This document shows positions 34,136 through 43,209 of a stretch of 64,000 bases of DNA, piece after piece. The notes beneath the pieces were generated by a model that was given only the letters and a program-made list of their open reading frames with translations, was not told where the DNA came from and did not search any database. Numbering within the stretch: the stretch's first letter is position 1; each line of letters opens with the position of its first letter. A program made the position numbers and the translations under genes. Source of the stretch: JABAAI01 sp965242745 (GTDB lineage: Bacteria; Spirochaetota; Leptospiria; Leptospirales; Leptonemataceae); assembly GCA_965242745.1 (NCBI GenBank), contig CBDETG010000035.1:160937-224936 (forward strand), in the 5' to 3' direction.

Positions 34136-36679
34136 TTAGGAAGGGCCTTTCTTCTCGCCAAAGGGAAGCACCAAAAGGAGCCCTGCCAAAAAAAAGAGAC
34201 CCGAGCCAAGCCATATGAACTTCACTAAGGGATTGATCCATATCTCTAAGCTTGCCAGGATGACAGCAGGGAAAAGCTCTTGGTATGCCTTCCTGCTCCT
34301 TCCTAAAAAATGGTAATAGCTTTCATAAGCATGGTTTAAGTTTAGGTCTCCCTCTGGGCTTGTTATGCTTCCTAATTGGATATAAAGGTCTTCATGTAAA
34401 CGCGAGCGCATGCCCGGTTCACTAGTCGGCGTTCGGATAGATTGCATTTGGGCATTGCGTGCCAGCAAGCCTGAGCGGGGATTGATTTGAGGATAAAAGT
34501 GGCGTTCTGTTCGTATATGGCCGTCTAAATGGTAGCCTCTAAGAAAGTTTTTGCACTTCGTCCAAAAGCCCCGCATACTTGCTTCTTCCTGGGCTTGCTC
34601 GTAGCTTCTGGGGTTTTGTTTGAGTATTTGCGCCCGCTCAGGGCTGGAGATCCTGTCATGTATGTAGTAATGGGCTTCTTGTGAGATCGTGATAGCAGCA
34701 GAGGATTCCAAATGCTTAGCCTGCTTGGATAAGAACACTGGTCTGAGGAAAAGTTCCCTTGCTTGTATTTCATATTGCTCCACATAGGCCTTATCTCGAC
34801 TAAAATATGCTACAGCAGAGCTCTCTGGTGACCATGGTCTTTTGGAATAGAGAAATTCCAGTTTCATGCTCTGCTTAAAAGCAGAACCCGCATAACCTAT
34901 ACATAGAAAGACAACAGCCAGATGGACCAAATAGCCGCCGTAGCGTCCTTTGTTCTGAAAGAAGAGGTGGCGCAGAGCCTGCAGGATGCTCTCATCAAAA
35001 CGCAGGCGGCGCGATTGTATACCTTGTTTGTACTCCTGAAATATACCCGCTATTACGAACAAAGACGTGCCTACAGTCAGGATAGCCATGATCTCACTCG
35101 TAAAGGCTGTGCCCCATAGGCCCACATCCACTCCCGAAGAGCGGCGAAAAAGAAGCCCATATGATGCGGCAAAGATGACAGCTCCCAGCAAGCCTGTTAG
35201 TAAGGGCCAGCGCAGGTTCCTGCGCCAGCTCTTGGCTGCGCTTCTCTTCCATGTTAAAAGAGGCGAAGCTCCCATAAGAAAAAGCGTGCCTATGCCCAGC
35301 GGAACAAGCAGGCGATTGTAGGCGCCTTGTTTCCATTCTATTTTGTAACATTGCCACCCTTCAGACCACGAGCAGTCCAGCGGGAGAAGGGGAGAAAAAA
35401 CTCCCAGAAGAATAATGAGCATGGCTAGCAGCATCAGAAAATTGTTGAAAAGCAAAGTGCCTTCTTTCGAAGTTAGGTTTTCTACAATGCCTTGAGGGCG
35501 AAGGCTGGAGCGTGAGAAATAGAGAAAACGAAAAAAATACAAAGCGCTGCCCATAATAAAAAGAATCATAGGCAGACCAATCGTAGATTCAGCAAAGGTG
35601 TGCGGCCCTTCTAGAATTCCGCTCCGGGTAATCCATGTCCCCACAAGGCACATGTGATAAGACAAAGCGATCAAAAAGGCATTCCAAAAACGCAGCATGC
35701 CCCGCCGCTCCTGGACGATGATGGAATGCAAAAAGGCGGTGCATATGAGCCAGGGCATAAGGCTGGCATTCTCGACAGGGTCCCAGGCCCAATAGCCGCC
35801 CCAGCCTAGCTCTTCATAAGCCCACTTGCTTCCTAAAAGTATGCCTGTCCCTAGGAAAAACCAAGAAAAGAGAGACCAGCGCCGCAGCAGGGGCCAAAGG
35901 CTGGCGTGAGGAGACTGCGCCCGCAGAACTTGGCAAAAAAGTAAGGCAAAGGGTACAATAGCGCTCACGTAGCCTATATATAGTATAGGAGGATGGATGA
36001 TCATAGCCCAGTGCAAAAGCAAGGGATTGATCCCGCGTCCTGACTGCATACTTTGAGGGTAGATGCGAAAGGCCTGCGCATCCGCAAAGAAGAGATTCAA
36101 AATCGCAAAAAGAAGCTGCGCGCAAATAAGGATGAGACAAAGAATGTTTTGCGCCTCTCTGCCAAAGATTTTTCTTTTTTGGGTTTGGAATAGGGCGATG
36201 CTGGAGAAGAGAGCAAGCAGCCAATACCAAAATAGCAGGCTGCCGCTGGAACCTGCCCATAATGCGGTAAAGCGAAAAAAGGCAGAGAGATAAACCGAGC
36301 TATTTGAGACTACATAGTGGTTACTCAAATCGCTGCTCAGTAAAAGCCAGACTAAAAGCAGGAGCGCTAAGCTTATGCACAAGAAATTGCCGTGCAAGGC
36401 CCAGGAAGCAAGACGCCCGGCATCTTGGCGCGAAGGGATTTGCAGTATGCGCAGCAGTCTGGACTTGAGAGGCGCAAGGACCCCAAAGAGTATATAGAAA
36501 TATTTCCGGTTTAGGCTTTCTTTAGGATTTTTTCCCCGCCAAAAATCAAGCAACTCCAGGCTTAAGGAGCGAAATAACTGACGTTCAGAACGCAGGCTCA
36601 GCGAACAAAGCGCCATAAGCAGGGAAAAAATAAGCAGACTCCCCGAAAATACAAGGAGGAGGGCTCCTAACTCATTCAT
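34136..36679 (-). CDS. ccmF: Cytochrome c maturation heme lyase CcmF
   Basis: An 847-residue polytopic membrane protein with the heme-handling WWD domain (WGGYWAWDPVENASLMPW), GTWITRSGILEGPHTFAEST and IIHPPILYIGYV. CcmF attaches heme from CcmE to apocytochrome c at the outer face of the inner membrane. It is some 180 residues longer than common versions because of a larger periplasmic C-terminal part. Its start overlaps the end of ccmE by eight bases, implying coupling. Confidence 0.93.
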   Translation of the reverse strand: MNELGALLLVFSGSLLIFSLLMALCSLSLRSERQLFRSLSLELLDFWRGKNPKESLNRKYFYILFGVLAPLKSRLLRILQIPSRQDAGRLASWALHGNFLCISLALLLLVWLLLSSDLSNHYVVSNSSVYLSAFFRFTALWAGSSGSLLFWYWLLALFSSIALFQTQKRKIFGREAQNILCLILICAQLLFAILNLFFADAQAFRIYPQSMQSGRGINPLLLHWAMIIHPPILYIGYVSAIVPFALLFCQVLRAQSPHASLWPLLRRWSLFSWFFLGTGILLGSKWAYEELGWGGYWAWDPVENASLMPWLICTAFLHSIIVQERRGMLRFWNAFLIALSYHMCLVGTWITRSGILEGPHTFAESTIGLPMILFIMGSALYFFRFLYFSRSSLRPQGIVENLTSKEGTLLFNNFLMLLAMLIILLGVFSPLLPLDCSWSEGWQCYKIEWKQGAYNRLLVPLGIGTLFLMGASPLLTWKRSAAKSWRRNLRWPLLTGLLGAVIFAASYGLLFRRSSGVDVGLWGTAFTSEIMAILTVGTSLFVIAGIFQEYKQGIQSRRLRFDESILQALRHLFFQNKGRYGGYLVHLAVVFLCIGYAGSAFKQSMKLEFLYSKRPWSPESSAVAYFSRDKAYVEQYEIQARELFLRPVFLSKQAKHLESSAAITISQEAHYYIHDRISSPERAQILKQNPRSYEQAQEEASMRGFWTKCKNFLRGYHLDGHIRTERHFYPQINPRSGLLARNAQMQSIRTPTSEPGMRSRLHEDLYIQLGSITSPEGDLNLNHAYESYYHFLGRSRKAYQELFPAVILASLEIWINPLVKFIWLGSGLFFLAGLLLVLPFGEKKGPS

Positions 36680-37118
36680 AGGGCAAGGGGAATTGCAGTT
36701 TCAGATAGCCATCATCTTTTACTTCGTACTTGGAAGCGCATTTGGCTTCGATGCTTGTGGCAAGGAAACGTTGCGTTACAGGGTCAAGATAGCCATCAGC
36801 TCGTATAGGAGCGCCATCACTAAATGTATTAGGCAGCTGGGTAGAGCCCTGATAAAAAACAGGAAGTCTGTAATTCTGCTTTTGCCTTTCCTGCCTGATA
36901 ATAAATTCCGCCTGCTCTCCGTGCCTGCGCAGTATCGAAGCCTCTTGTACAAAACCACGAATACGTATTTCCTTGTTATAGAAACTTTCAGGTTCCTGCA
37001 TCAGCTCATATAAATCCAGCACACGAATGGATTGCTTGACCTTTGTTTTATTAGCTAAGGCAAAAATGCTTAGGGAGGCTAAGATCAAGGAAAACACGAA
37101 AAAAAAACGCAGCCTCAT
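36672..37118 (-). CDS. ccmE: Heme chaperone CcmE, Cys-type
   Basis: A 148-residue OB-fold chaperone with an N-terminal membrane anchor. It carries heme to CcmF. The region IRGFVQEASI, the Asp-Gly pattern and the ending FLATSIEAKCASKYEV fit. The covalent heme-binding residue, His in the E. coli-type protein (HxxxY), is Cys here (CASKY), so this is the CxxxY variant known from some bacteria and archaea. Other ccm genes (A-D, G, H) are not in this window. Confidence 0.88.
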   Translation of the reverse strand: MRLRFFFVFSLILASLSIFALANKTKVKQSIRVLDLYELMQEPESFYNKEIRIRGFVQEASILRRHGEQAEFIIRQERQKQNYRLPVFYQGSTQLPNTFSDGAPIRADGYLDPVTQRFLATSIEAKCASKYEVKDDGYLKLQFPLPYE

Positions 37119-37174
37119 GAATCTTTCTTCCTCCTTTTATCTTGTAGTCTCTAAATTATTACTGCGATGAACTC

Positions 37175-37363
37175 TTATGAGGCTTGAAGAACTTTAGGGA
37201 TAAAGATTTGGTCTCTGTACCATCCGCAAACAGGACATATGCGATGCGGCATAATATAGCTGCCACAATTCTTACATGCGCTAAGGTTAGGCTTAGATAA
37301 AGCATGATGTGAGCGCCGTGACCTTGTTTTTTGGCGCGAGGTCTTACGCTTGGGGACAGCCAT
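37175..37363 (-). CDS. rpmF: 50S ribosomal protein L32
   Basis: A 62-residue ribosomal protein: MAVPKRKTSRQKTRSRRSHH start, then a zinc ribbon (CKNCGSY, then CPVCGWY, each CxxC). The zinc-binding form is kept. It lies just upstream of ccmE on the same strand. An overlapping longer frame is rejected. Confidence 0.95.
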   Translation of the reverse strand: MAVPKRKTSRQKTRSRRSHHALSKPNLSACKNCGSYIMPHRICPVCGWYRDQIFIPKVLQAS

Positions 37364-37500
37364 GTGCGTAGTAAAAAGGCTATGTGCTTTTTGTCAAATA
37401 GTTTTTGCCTTCTTCTATACAACCTTGATTGATCCTTCAGGCAGACTTATCCTCCCCGCATACGAAAAAGCTTGACTAAAATTGGAGGCAGAAATGAAAT

Positions 37501-37632
37501 ATGAAAGTAGTATTGTTGGCGAGTGATACTCCTAAGTTTCACTCTTACTTTGTAACTCTCTATAACAAAGCGGCTTCTTTCATCAAACAGCATGTCATTC
37601 TCATACAAGGGAAAGCTACTGTGGATACCTAA
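37501..37632 (+). CDS. Possible small ORF ahead of pssA
   Basis: A 43-residue frame (MKVVLLASDTPKFHSYFVTL start) that overlaps the pssA start. GGAGG lies a few bases upstream, though it may serve another ATG at 37493 that gives only ten codons. pssA itself has no Shine-Dalgarno, so coupling through this ORF is possible. It matches nothing I know; it could be chance. Confidence 0.3.
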   Translation: MKVVLLASDTPKFHSYFVTLYNKAASFIKQHVILIQGKATVDT

Positions 37633-38368
37633 CCTCTTTACTTTGGGGAATTTGAGTCTTGGTTTTTTTGCTATTCTATTGATACTGCCCGCTTATCCCC
37701 AAAGCACTTCCAATGCCCATGTCATTTCCGCTATCTTAATATGTACGGCTATGCTCTTAGATGGATTGGACGGCTTTGTAGCGCGGCTTTTCAAAGCGAA
37801 GTCAGACTTGGGCGCGCACTTGGACAGCTTAGCGGATTTGGTCACCTTTGGCATTGCCCCTGCTGTTTTGCTCTATGTTCGTATTTTTGCGCGTTTTAAT
37901 TACGAAATGAAGGGCCATTTTTATATACCTGCAGGCATGTTCCTAAGCGCAATTTGGCCGGTATGCTCAGCTTTTCGCTTAGCGCGCTTTAATACCTTAA
38001 GACAAGAAGACAGCTTTATAGGCCTCCCTTCACCTCTAGCTGGCTGCATTGTTGTTCTTATGCACTTGGTGCTCAGTCAAGTACATGCCCTTTTTTCTGA
38101 AGTCCTGATAGTGATTGTATATATCTTCTGCGCCTTCATGATGGTCAGCACAGTACGTTATAGTAAACCGCAGGTCTCTTTTTTACGCCGTTTTTCTAAA
38201 GAGCGTTTTGCTATCATTCTATGTGTAGGTATTTTTGCTCTATTTTTTATTGGCTGGCAATACGGCGCCATTTACAGCGCAGTGGCTATCTTGTGCATGA
38301 GTTTTGTTTATGTTCTTACGGGCTTGGTTGCCTTTGTCATACATAAAATCCAAGAATACCGTATATAA
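37592..38368 (+). CDS. pssA: CDP-diacylglycerol-serine O-phosphatidyltransferase
   Basis: A 258-residue integral membrane enzyme that makes phosphatidylserine from CDP-diacylglycerol and serine, the route to phosphatidylethanolamine. The CDP-alcohol phosphotransferase motif is complete: DGLDGFVARLFKAKSDLG followed by AHLDSLADLVTFGIAPA. Several membrane segments surround it. An in-frame stop at 37553 limits the start to 37592. No psd gene follows in the window. Confidence 0.92.
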   Translation: MSFSYKGKLLWIPNLFTLGNLSLGFFAILLILPAYPQSTSNAHVISAILICTAMLLDGLDGFVARLFKAKSDLGAHLDSLADLVTFGIAPAVLLYVRIFARFNYEMKGHFYIPAGMFLSAIWPVCSAFRLARFNTLRQEDSFIGLPSPLAGCIVVLMHLVLSQVHALFSEVLIVIVYIFCAFMMVSTVRYSKPQVSFLRRFSKERFAIILCVGIFALFFIGWQYGAIYSAVAILCMSFVYVLTGLVAFVIHKIQEYRI

Positions 38369-38382
38369 TACTTTTTTAAGAC

Positions 38383-39288
38383 ATGGCTGCTGTGAAGAAA
38401 ACTTCTCTTTCCATCACAGATCATCTTATCAACAGCCTGAAAGTCACGCTATTATCCCAGTGTAAGCATTGCCTTGGGCTGGGCTTTGTTTGCAGTCAGC
38501 AGTCAGGCTTTCTTTTGTGTTCTTGTATGCAGGGCCATTGCCAGGAAGATAAGGACGAAGATAAGAGCTTAATGTCCCCATGTCTGCCGCCTTATGAACG
38601 CTATTCGCAGGAGAAGAAAGATATCATCTTATGTGAATGCAGGGAAGCGCGCATCAACCTGGCAAGAATCACGCATTTGGAAAAAGCTTCGCAAATACCT
38701 CCCAAGTACAGGGGCGCTTTCCTCGAAGATATTAGTACAAACCATGTCCCGAATACGAGTCTCATTATGGCACTGTCTTATGCGGAGGAGATCGTTTTTC
38801 GCTATGCTAAAAGAGAAAAAAAACTCATAGGCCTCTACCTATACGGCGGTACAGGCTGCGGCAAAACTATGCTCTGCTGCGCTTTGCTAAATGAACTGAT
38901 ACGCTTTCACAAAACTTCCGTGCGTTTTGCAAAGATCGGCAGGGATATTATAGCCAAGCTGCGTTCTTCTTACAATCCTAACTCAGGCATTTATGGAGAG
39001 GGCATTAAAATAGAAGAAAGACTTTCCTCTGTACCTGTTCTTCTTATAGATGATTTTGGGATGCACAGAGAAACAGAGTGGGTACAATCTGTACTTTACA
39101 ACCTTATTGATACGCGCTACGAAAATGATCTCTTGACCCTCATCACTTCTAATGACCCTATGTCCTTTTGGAAGGACACGGCGGGGGGGCGGGTTTATAG
39201 CCGCTTAAGGGAAATGTGCCGGGAAATCCATATCAAGGCGCCGGATTACCGCGCAGAAAGCATACATAAGACACAGCATGCCTTTTAG
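38383..39288 (+). CDS. DnaC/IstB-like AAA+ ATPase with Cys-rich N-terminus
   Basis: A 301-residue AAA+ protein of the helicase-loader type: Walker A LYGGTGCGKTMLC, Walker B VLLIDDFGMH, sensor-1 TLITSN and an Arg-finger stretch SRLREMC. The N-terminal part has eight Cys in CKHCLGLGFVC, LLCSCMQ and LCECREA, suggesting a zinc or Fe-S site. It is most likely a DnaB helicase loader; an IstB-like transposition helper is less likely because no transposase is nearby. Lies 14 bp after pssA. Confidence 0.82.
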   Translation: MAAVKKTSLSITDHLINSLKVTLLSQCKHCLGLGFVCSQQSGFLLCSCMQGHCQEDKDEDKSLMSPCLPPYERYSQEKKDIILCECREARINLARITHLEKASQIPPKYRGAFLEDISTNHVPNTSLIMALSYAEEIVFRYAKREKKLIGLYLYGGTGCGKTMLCCALLNELIRFHKTSVRFAKIGRDIIAKLRSSYNPNSGIYGEGIKIEERLSSVPVLLIDDFGMHRETEWVQSVLYNLIDTRYENDLLTLITSNDPMSFWKDTAGGRVYSRLREMCREIHIKAPDYRAESIHKTQHAF

Positions 39289-39336
39289 TTTTGCCGCCTG
39301 ACTTTCGCATATTTTACCTTACTCCTATAGCAGACA

Positions 39337-39867
39337 ATGGCCAGACAAAAGAGATGTACAAAAAGCGGGCAAGTCTATCTAGCTTTAGGCTCCAATGTGG
39401 GAGACAGAGAACAAATGCTCTCCTGCGCACGCAATGCCATCGCTGAAATCCAGGGGATCAGAATACTTGCCGCTTCTTCTGTCTTGGATAATCCGCCCCT
39501 GCTGTACGAAGATCAGCCTCCTTTTCTCAATCAGGCGCTGGAGTTAGAGGTAGACGCTCATATAAGCCCCCATGCTCTGCTAAGAAAACTTAAGGAGATT
39601 GAAAAAAAGCTTGGGCGCATCCCGCGTTTTCGCTATGGGCCAAGGGAGATAGACCTGGATATTTTGAGTTATGGGGAAGTATCTATACAGGGAGGGGATT
39701 TGACTCTGCCGCACCATGCCTTGGGGAAGCGTTCTTACCTGGAAAGTCTCCTGCATGAATTACAGAGCAGCGCAAAGCAGCTGCAAGACAAGGCCATCTC
39801 AAGAAGCTACCTGCTCAATCCTTGCAAAAAAAACGACTGTAACGTTGAGGTGATATGGCGTCTATAA
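39337..39867 (+). CDS. folK: Dihydropterin pyrophosphokinase
   Basis: A 176-residue enzyme that pyrophosphorylates 6-hydroxymethyl-dihydropterin in folate synthesis. Hallmarks are YLALGSNVGDREQML, then PPFLNQALELEV, then PREIDLDILSYG (the metal and ATP Asp residues) and LPHHALGKRSYLESLL. Its 3' end overlaps that of the convergent FAD oxidoreductase gene by 53 bp. Confidence 0.92.
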   Translation: MARQKRCTKSGQVYLALGSNVGDREQMLSCARNAIAEIQGIRILAASSVLDNPPLLYEDQPPFLNQALELEVDAHISPHALLRKLKEIEKKLGRIPRFRYGPREIDLDILSYGEVSIQGGDLTLPHHALGKRSYLESLLHELQSSAKQLQDKAISRSYLLNPCKKNDCNVEVIWRL

Positions 39868-41047
39868 GATCGTCTTCTATCAGCGTGGAAGTCTTTTCCT
39901 GACATATATGTCTTGCAATGTACTCTGCGCCTAATATAGAAAAAAGCAGGGCATGGGAAGAGTATGCCGTGCTCAAATACAAGCCCTGCTCTTGGGAATG
40001 AAGAGGGCCGCAAAGAGGCATACGATCCGGGCTGGAGCAGCGAAATGCCACGCGTGTATTGAGCTTAGCCAGCCAAGAAGAAAGGGATGAGCCGCCCTCT
40101 GCATGCCCTGTAAGACCTCCTGCATTAGGGAGGAGCGCAAGCAGGCGGTGGTAGAGCATTTCGTTCTGTTTGGGTTCCATTTCTGCCTTCGTGTTCCATT
40201 CCTCAAAGCTTGCCCCCACAAGACAGTTTGCCTGCGCATCTACCTGCGGTATACAAAAACCATCGTAGCTGAGAGGACACAGGAGAGCTTGGCTGAGCCC
40301 CTTAGCAGGCATGAGAAAACTTTGCCCCCGCACCTGCCTTAAGACTTTTTTGAGACAGAGCTCCCAGGGCGGAGCTATGCCTTCTATGTATGCAAGCCCG
40401 CCTGCGCCGCAGGCTAAAACGAGATAGCGGGCTTCCAGCTTCCTTTTCCTTGTGTCGTAAATATGCCAGAGCCTTTGCTGCGCATTGTATTCCAAGCGAA
40501 GCGCTTCGTAGAAGTAGCGCAGATCTATCTTTTTTATGCCTGATGACCGCATTTTCTCTCCAACACTTAGGTGCGCTTGGCATAGGTCCTTAGGAGAAAG
40601 CCAAAGAGCCTGCGGGAAAAAAACGCCGCCGCAGGTAGTCTGCATACCGCAAAGTTCGCTGGCCTGCTTTGTATCCAACAATTGTATCTGGAGACGGCGC
40701 TGCTCTAAAAAGAAAGGCAGATTGCTTGCAATGCGAAAGCGCTCTGCCAAGCCTTCTTTGTGCGCTAACTGCAGGACTCCGCAGGCCTTGTTTCGAATGG
40801 GGCAAGAAGCGCAAAGCAGTCTTTCCAAATGGGATAAGAAATAGAAAAAACCGCTTAGGCTTAAGCGCATCTTAGCGCTGGGCTGACGATGTAAGATAGG
40901 CTGCGCAATGGCTGCCGCCTGTCCTGAAGCCTCCTTTGCAAGAGCTCCGTGACGTTCGAGGAGACTTACTGCAAAGCCTCTCCTCTGCAGAGCCTCTGCT
41001 ACAGCCGTTCCTGCCAGCCCGCCTCCAATAACAACTGCTTTTTCCAA
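39815..41047 (-). CDS. MnmC2-like FAD-dependent oxidoreductase
   Basis: A 410-residue DAO-family flavoprotein: dinucleotide fold VVIGGGLAGTAVAEAL, then ASGQAAAIAQPIL, and near the end AFRCSSPDRMPLCGPL and ISPQRYSRFF. These match the C-terminal half of MnmC, which oxidises cmnm5U to nm5U at the tRNA wobble position. Here it is free-standing with no methyltransferase half, as in some other bacteria. Glycine/D-amino-acid oxidase activity is the alternative. It is convergent and overlapping with folK. Confidence 0.78.
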   Translation of the reverse strand: MEKAVVIGGGLAGTAVAEALQRRGFAVSLLERHGALAKEASGQAAAIAQPILHRQPSAKMRLSLSGFFYFLSHLERLLCASCPIRNKACGVLQLAHKEGLAERFRIASNLPFFLEQRRLQIQLLDTKQASELCGMQTTCGGVFFPQALWLSPKDLCQAHLSVGEKMRSSGIKKIDLRYFYEALRLEYNAQQRLWHIYDTRKRKLEARYLVLACGAGGLAYIEGIAPPWELCLKKVLRQVRGQSFLMPAKGLSQALLCPLSYDGFCIPQVDAQANCLVGASFEEWNTKAEMEPKQNEMLYHRLLALLPNAGGLTGHAEGGSSLSSWLAKLNTRVAFRCSSPDRMPLCGPLHSQEQGLYLSTAYSSHALLFSILGAEYIARHICQEKTSTLIEDDLIDAISPQRYSRFFCKD

Positions 41048-41219
41048 AATGAAAGCGCAGGAATGCCATAGCGTCCCGTCTCACTGTTTGTACTCTTCTT
41101 CGCTTCTATATGTCAAGGGCTTCGCCATGTGCTTGTATAGAAATAGTATTTTTTTCTTGACAACTCCCAATAAAAAAGCATAGTCATCCTATTAAAGCAG
41201 GATACTTGCATGCAAGCTC

Positions 41220-41639
41220 ATGGCTGGCTTGTTCTTGTCTGATAGCTGCTTTGTTATTATGCTAAAGGAAGAGTCACAAGAAGAAAGCCCTGCAGGCTTG
41301 CAAGCCCTAAGGCAAAAAGTAAGCGAGCTAAATACTAGCAATGAAAAGCTAAGCGCTGGTTATGACTGGCTAAAGTGGAGTCATAGAAACTTAATGACTC
41401 TTGCTGCAATAGTCCTGTCTGTTGTTGGCGTAGGTTTTGCAGTGCTATTTTTTGCTATAAGGGACACCAAGCAGGATATACAGAGGATAGACTCACGCAT
41501 AGACAGGATAGACTCCCGTATAGACAAGCTGGACTCCCGTATAGACAAGCTGGAGTCACGTATAGATAGGATAGACATAGACAAGATAGACTCTAAGCTT
41601 GACTTGCTTATACAAAGCTTAGAGATAAGGAAGCAATAG
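41220..41639 (+). CDS. Second YDWLKWSHR-family membrane coiled-coil protein
   Basis: A 139-residue paralogue of the gene at 30096. It has YDWLKWSHR, a membrane helix (LAAIVLSVVGVGFAVLFFAI) and a coiled coil built from IDSRIDR/LDSRIDK heptads encoded by 21-bp tandem repeats. A small hydrophobic remnant (LFLSDSCFVIM) stands where the paralogue has its first helix. An internal ATG at 41259 may be the true start. Repeat number may change coiled-coil length. The function is unknown. Confidence 0.6.
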   Translation: MAGLFLSDSCFVIMLKEESQEESPAGLQALRQKVSELNTSNEKLSAGYDWLKWSHRNLMTLAAIVLSVVGVGFAVLFFAIRDTKQDIQRIDSRIDRIDSRIDKLDSRIDKLESRIDRIDIDKIDSKLDLLIQSLEIRKQ

Positions 41640-41771
41640 AGACTAGCAAGCCTGGCTTGGCTAGTCTGAGCCAAGATAGACAAGATAGACTCTAAGCTTG
41701 ACTTGCTTATACAAAGCTTAGAGATAAGGAAGCAATAGAGACTAGCAAGCCTGGCTTGGCTAGTCTGAGCC
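41577..41771 (+). repeat. Tandem duplication of the 3' end of the coiled-coil gene
   Basis: Ninety-six identical bases occur at 41577-41672 and 41676-41771 (period 99). The first copy covers the last codons and stop of the gene at 41220, the second lies in noncoding DNA. Identity is complete, so the duplication is recent. The rest of 41772-42040 contains no gene that I recognise. Confidence 0.88.
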
Positions 41772-42040
41772 CTGTCTGCGTGCAGCGCACAGGCAGGCTT
41801 GCTCTCTAAGATAGCAAGGATAGCCTCCAGGGCGCTCTGAGAGCACACAGAGTCGCACCGGGCACCCTTGTGCCTTACATAGCCCTGCCCTTGCGCATAA
41901 AGACGTCTTGCTGTGCCTTGTGCCTGCAAAAAGCTATTGCCTGCCCTGCCCGCTGTGCATATATTATATATTAGAGGCGCCGGGCCTGCGGGGAATATAG
42001 CAATGCAAAGCGGGCGCCGGGCCTTGTATTTTTTTGTAAG

Positions 42041-42359
42041 ACCTACAGACATTTTGCACACTAGGCTGCTTGCGGCTCAAGCTATCCTTTATCAAAAACC
42101 TGTTTTGGCGCAGGCTCTCACTAGAGCTATGCGGCCTTCCCTCGTTGTATATCTGACATACTCTGTAATGCTTCTAATACCCGGATCAGCAAGAGCGCTT
42201 TTGAGCGCACTATATGCTCTTTCACTCCTAATAGATTTTGTTTTATTTTTTGTAGACATGTTCTTAATTGGATATAGGTCCCTCCTTTGATTGTTTGTGT
42301 TGCAAGCAAGCAGTAAGGAGGGGCCTCAAGCCCAGAAAGCGTGAAATATGTTCGTAGGT
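42041..42359 (-). mobile_element. Degenerate copy of a ~320-bp inverted-repeat element
   Basis: The minus strand matches the plus-strand copy at 54445-54767 over its whole length, and flanking bases (GTATACAACC on one side, GGTCTTACAAAAA on the other) are also shared. Ends form an imperfect inverted repeat: ACCTACAGACATTTTGCAC and ACCTACGAACATATTTCAC. The 72-residue ORF found in the other copy is broken: its ATG is ATA and a base is lost at the TCAGATATACAACG site, which shifts frame. No transposase is encoded, so it would need help from elsewhere or be a multi-copy gene cassette. Confidence 0.75.
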
Positions 42360-42475
42360 TGTATACATGTTTTACAGCATTATCCTTGACAAAATGCTGC
42401 GCTCAGGGAATCGTATATTTTATATTGAGCGCTGGTATATAAGTCCCTTCCCTTCTTGCATTTTGGTAGTTTTTC

Positions 42476-43201
42476 ATGATAGAAGCGCAAAATCTGAGCA
42501 AGTACTATGGCTCCCATCTTGCCCTTGACCAGCTTAGTTTTCATGTAGAGCGGGGTCAAGTAATGGGCCTTTTGGGCCTAAATGGGGCTGGGAAAACAAC
42601 CTGCTTGCGCATTCTCAGCGGCTATCTTATACCTTCTGGCGGCGCTTGCTCCATCAATGGTCTGGATGTCTTTCGTTCTCCCATGCAAATCAAAGCCAGT
42701 ATTGGCTATCTGCCAGAAAACCCTCCATTGTACACGGAGCTGACAGTAGAGAACTATTTGCTTTTTGTAGGGCGCATGCGCGGTCTGGCTCTTAGTTTTT
42801 CTAAGGAGTGGGAGAGAGTAGCAAGCCTTCTTCATATAGGAGACATACGTCATAGTTTGATACGTCATCTTTCCCTTGGTTACCGCAAAAGAGTAGGTAT
42901 CGCGCAGGCCCTTATCGCTTCTCCTTCCGTCTTGATCTTGGATGAGCCCATAGCAGGGCTGGACCCATTACAAATCATAGAAATGCGCAAGCTCATCCGC
43001 TCTTTGGCTGGACAATATACCATCATTCTTTCCAGCCATATACTTACGGAAGTAAGCCGCACTTGTGATAAAGTTGTGATCATTCATCAAGCAAAATGCC
43101 TTGCTGAGCTCCATAGCTCTGATTTGGCAGAAAACTTAGAAGAACGTTTTATCTCTTTGACCAGCGCTAAAAGCTCGTCCAGAGTAAAGGCTGCAAACTG
43201 A
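42476..43201 (+). CDS. ABC transporter ATP-binding protein (GldA-like)
   Basis: A 241-residue ATPase: Walker A GLNGAGKTT, Q-loop region YLPENPPLY, signature LSLGYRKRVGIAQAL, Walker B VLILDEP and switch His in LSSHILTEV. It resembles CcmA/GldA-type ATPases. With the next two genes it forms a Gld-type export system: the permease begins nine bases after its stop. This arrangement is common in Bacteroidetes (gliding) and in Leptospira, where the role is not settled. A gliding role here is not implied. Confidence 0.9.
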   Translation: MIEAQNLSKYYGSHLALDQLSFHVERGQVMGLLGLNGAGKTTCLRILSGYLIPSGGACSINGLDVFRSPMQIKASIGYLPENPPLYTELTVENYLLFVGRMRGLALSFSKEWERVASLLHIGDIRHSLIRHLSLGYRKRVGIAQALIASPSVLILDEPIAGLDPLQIIEMRKLIRSLAGQYTIILSSHILTEVSRTCDKVVIIHQAKCLAELHSSDLAENLEERFISLTSAKSSSRVKAAN

Positions 43202-43209
43202 CAAGGCAT

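Noticed and set aside
38383..39288. IstB transposition helper
   Set aside because: No IstA-like transposase or terminal repeats flank it; a helicase loader fits better.
41381..42061. 226-codon minus-strand frame
   Set aside because: It is mostly an antisense shadow of the coiled-coil heptads and of the 99-bp duplication.
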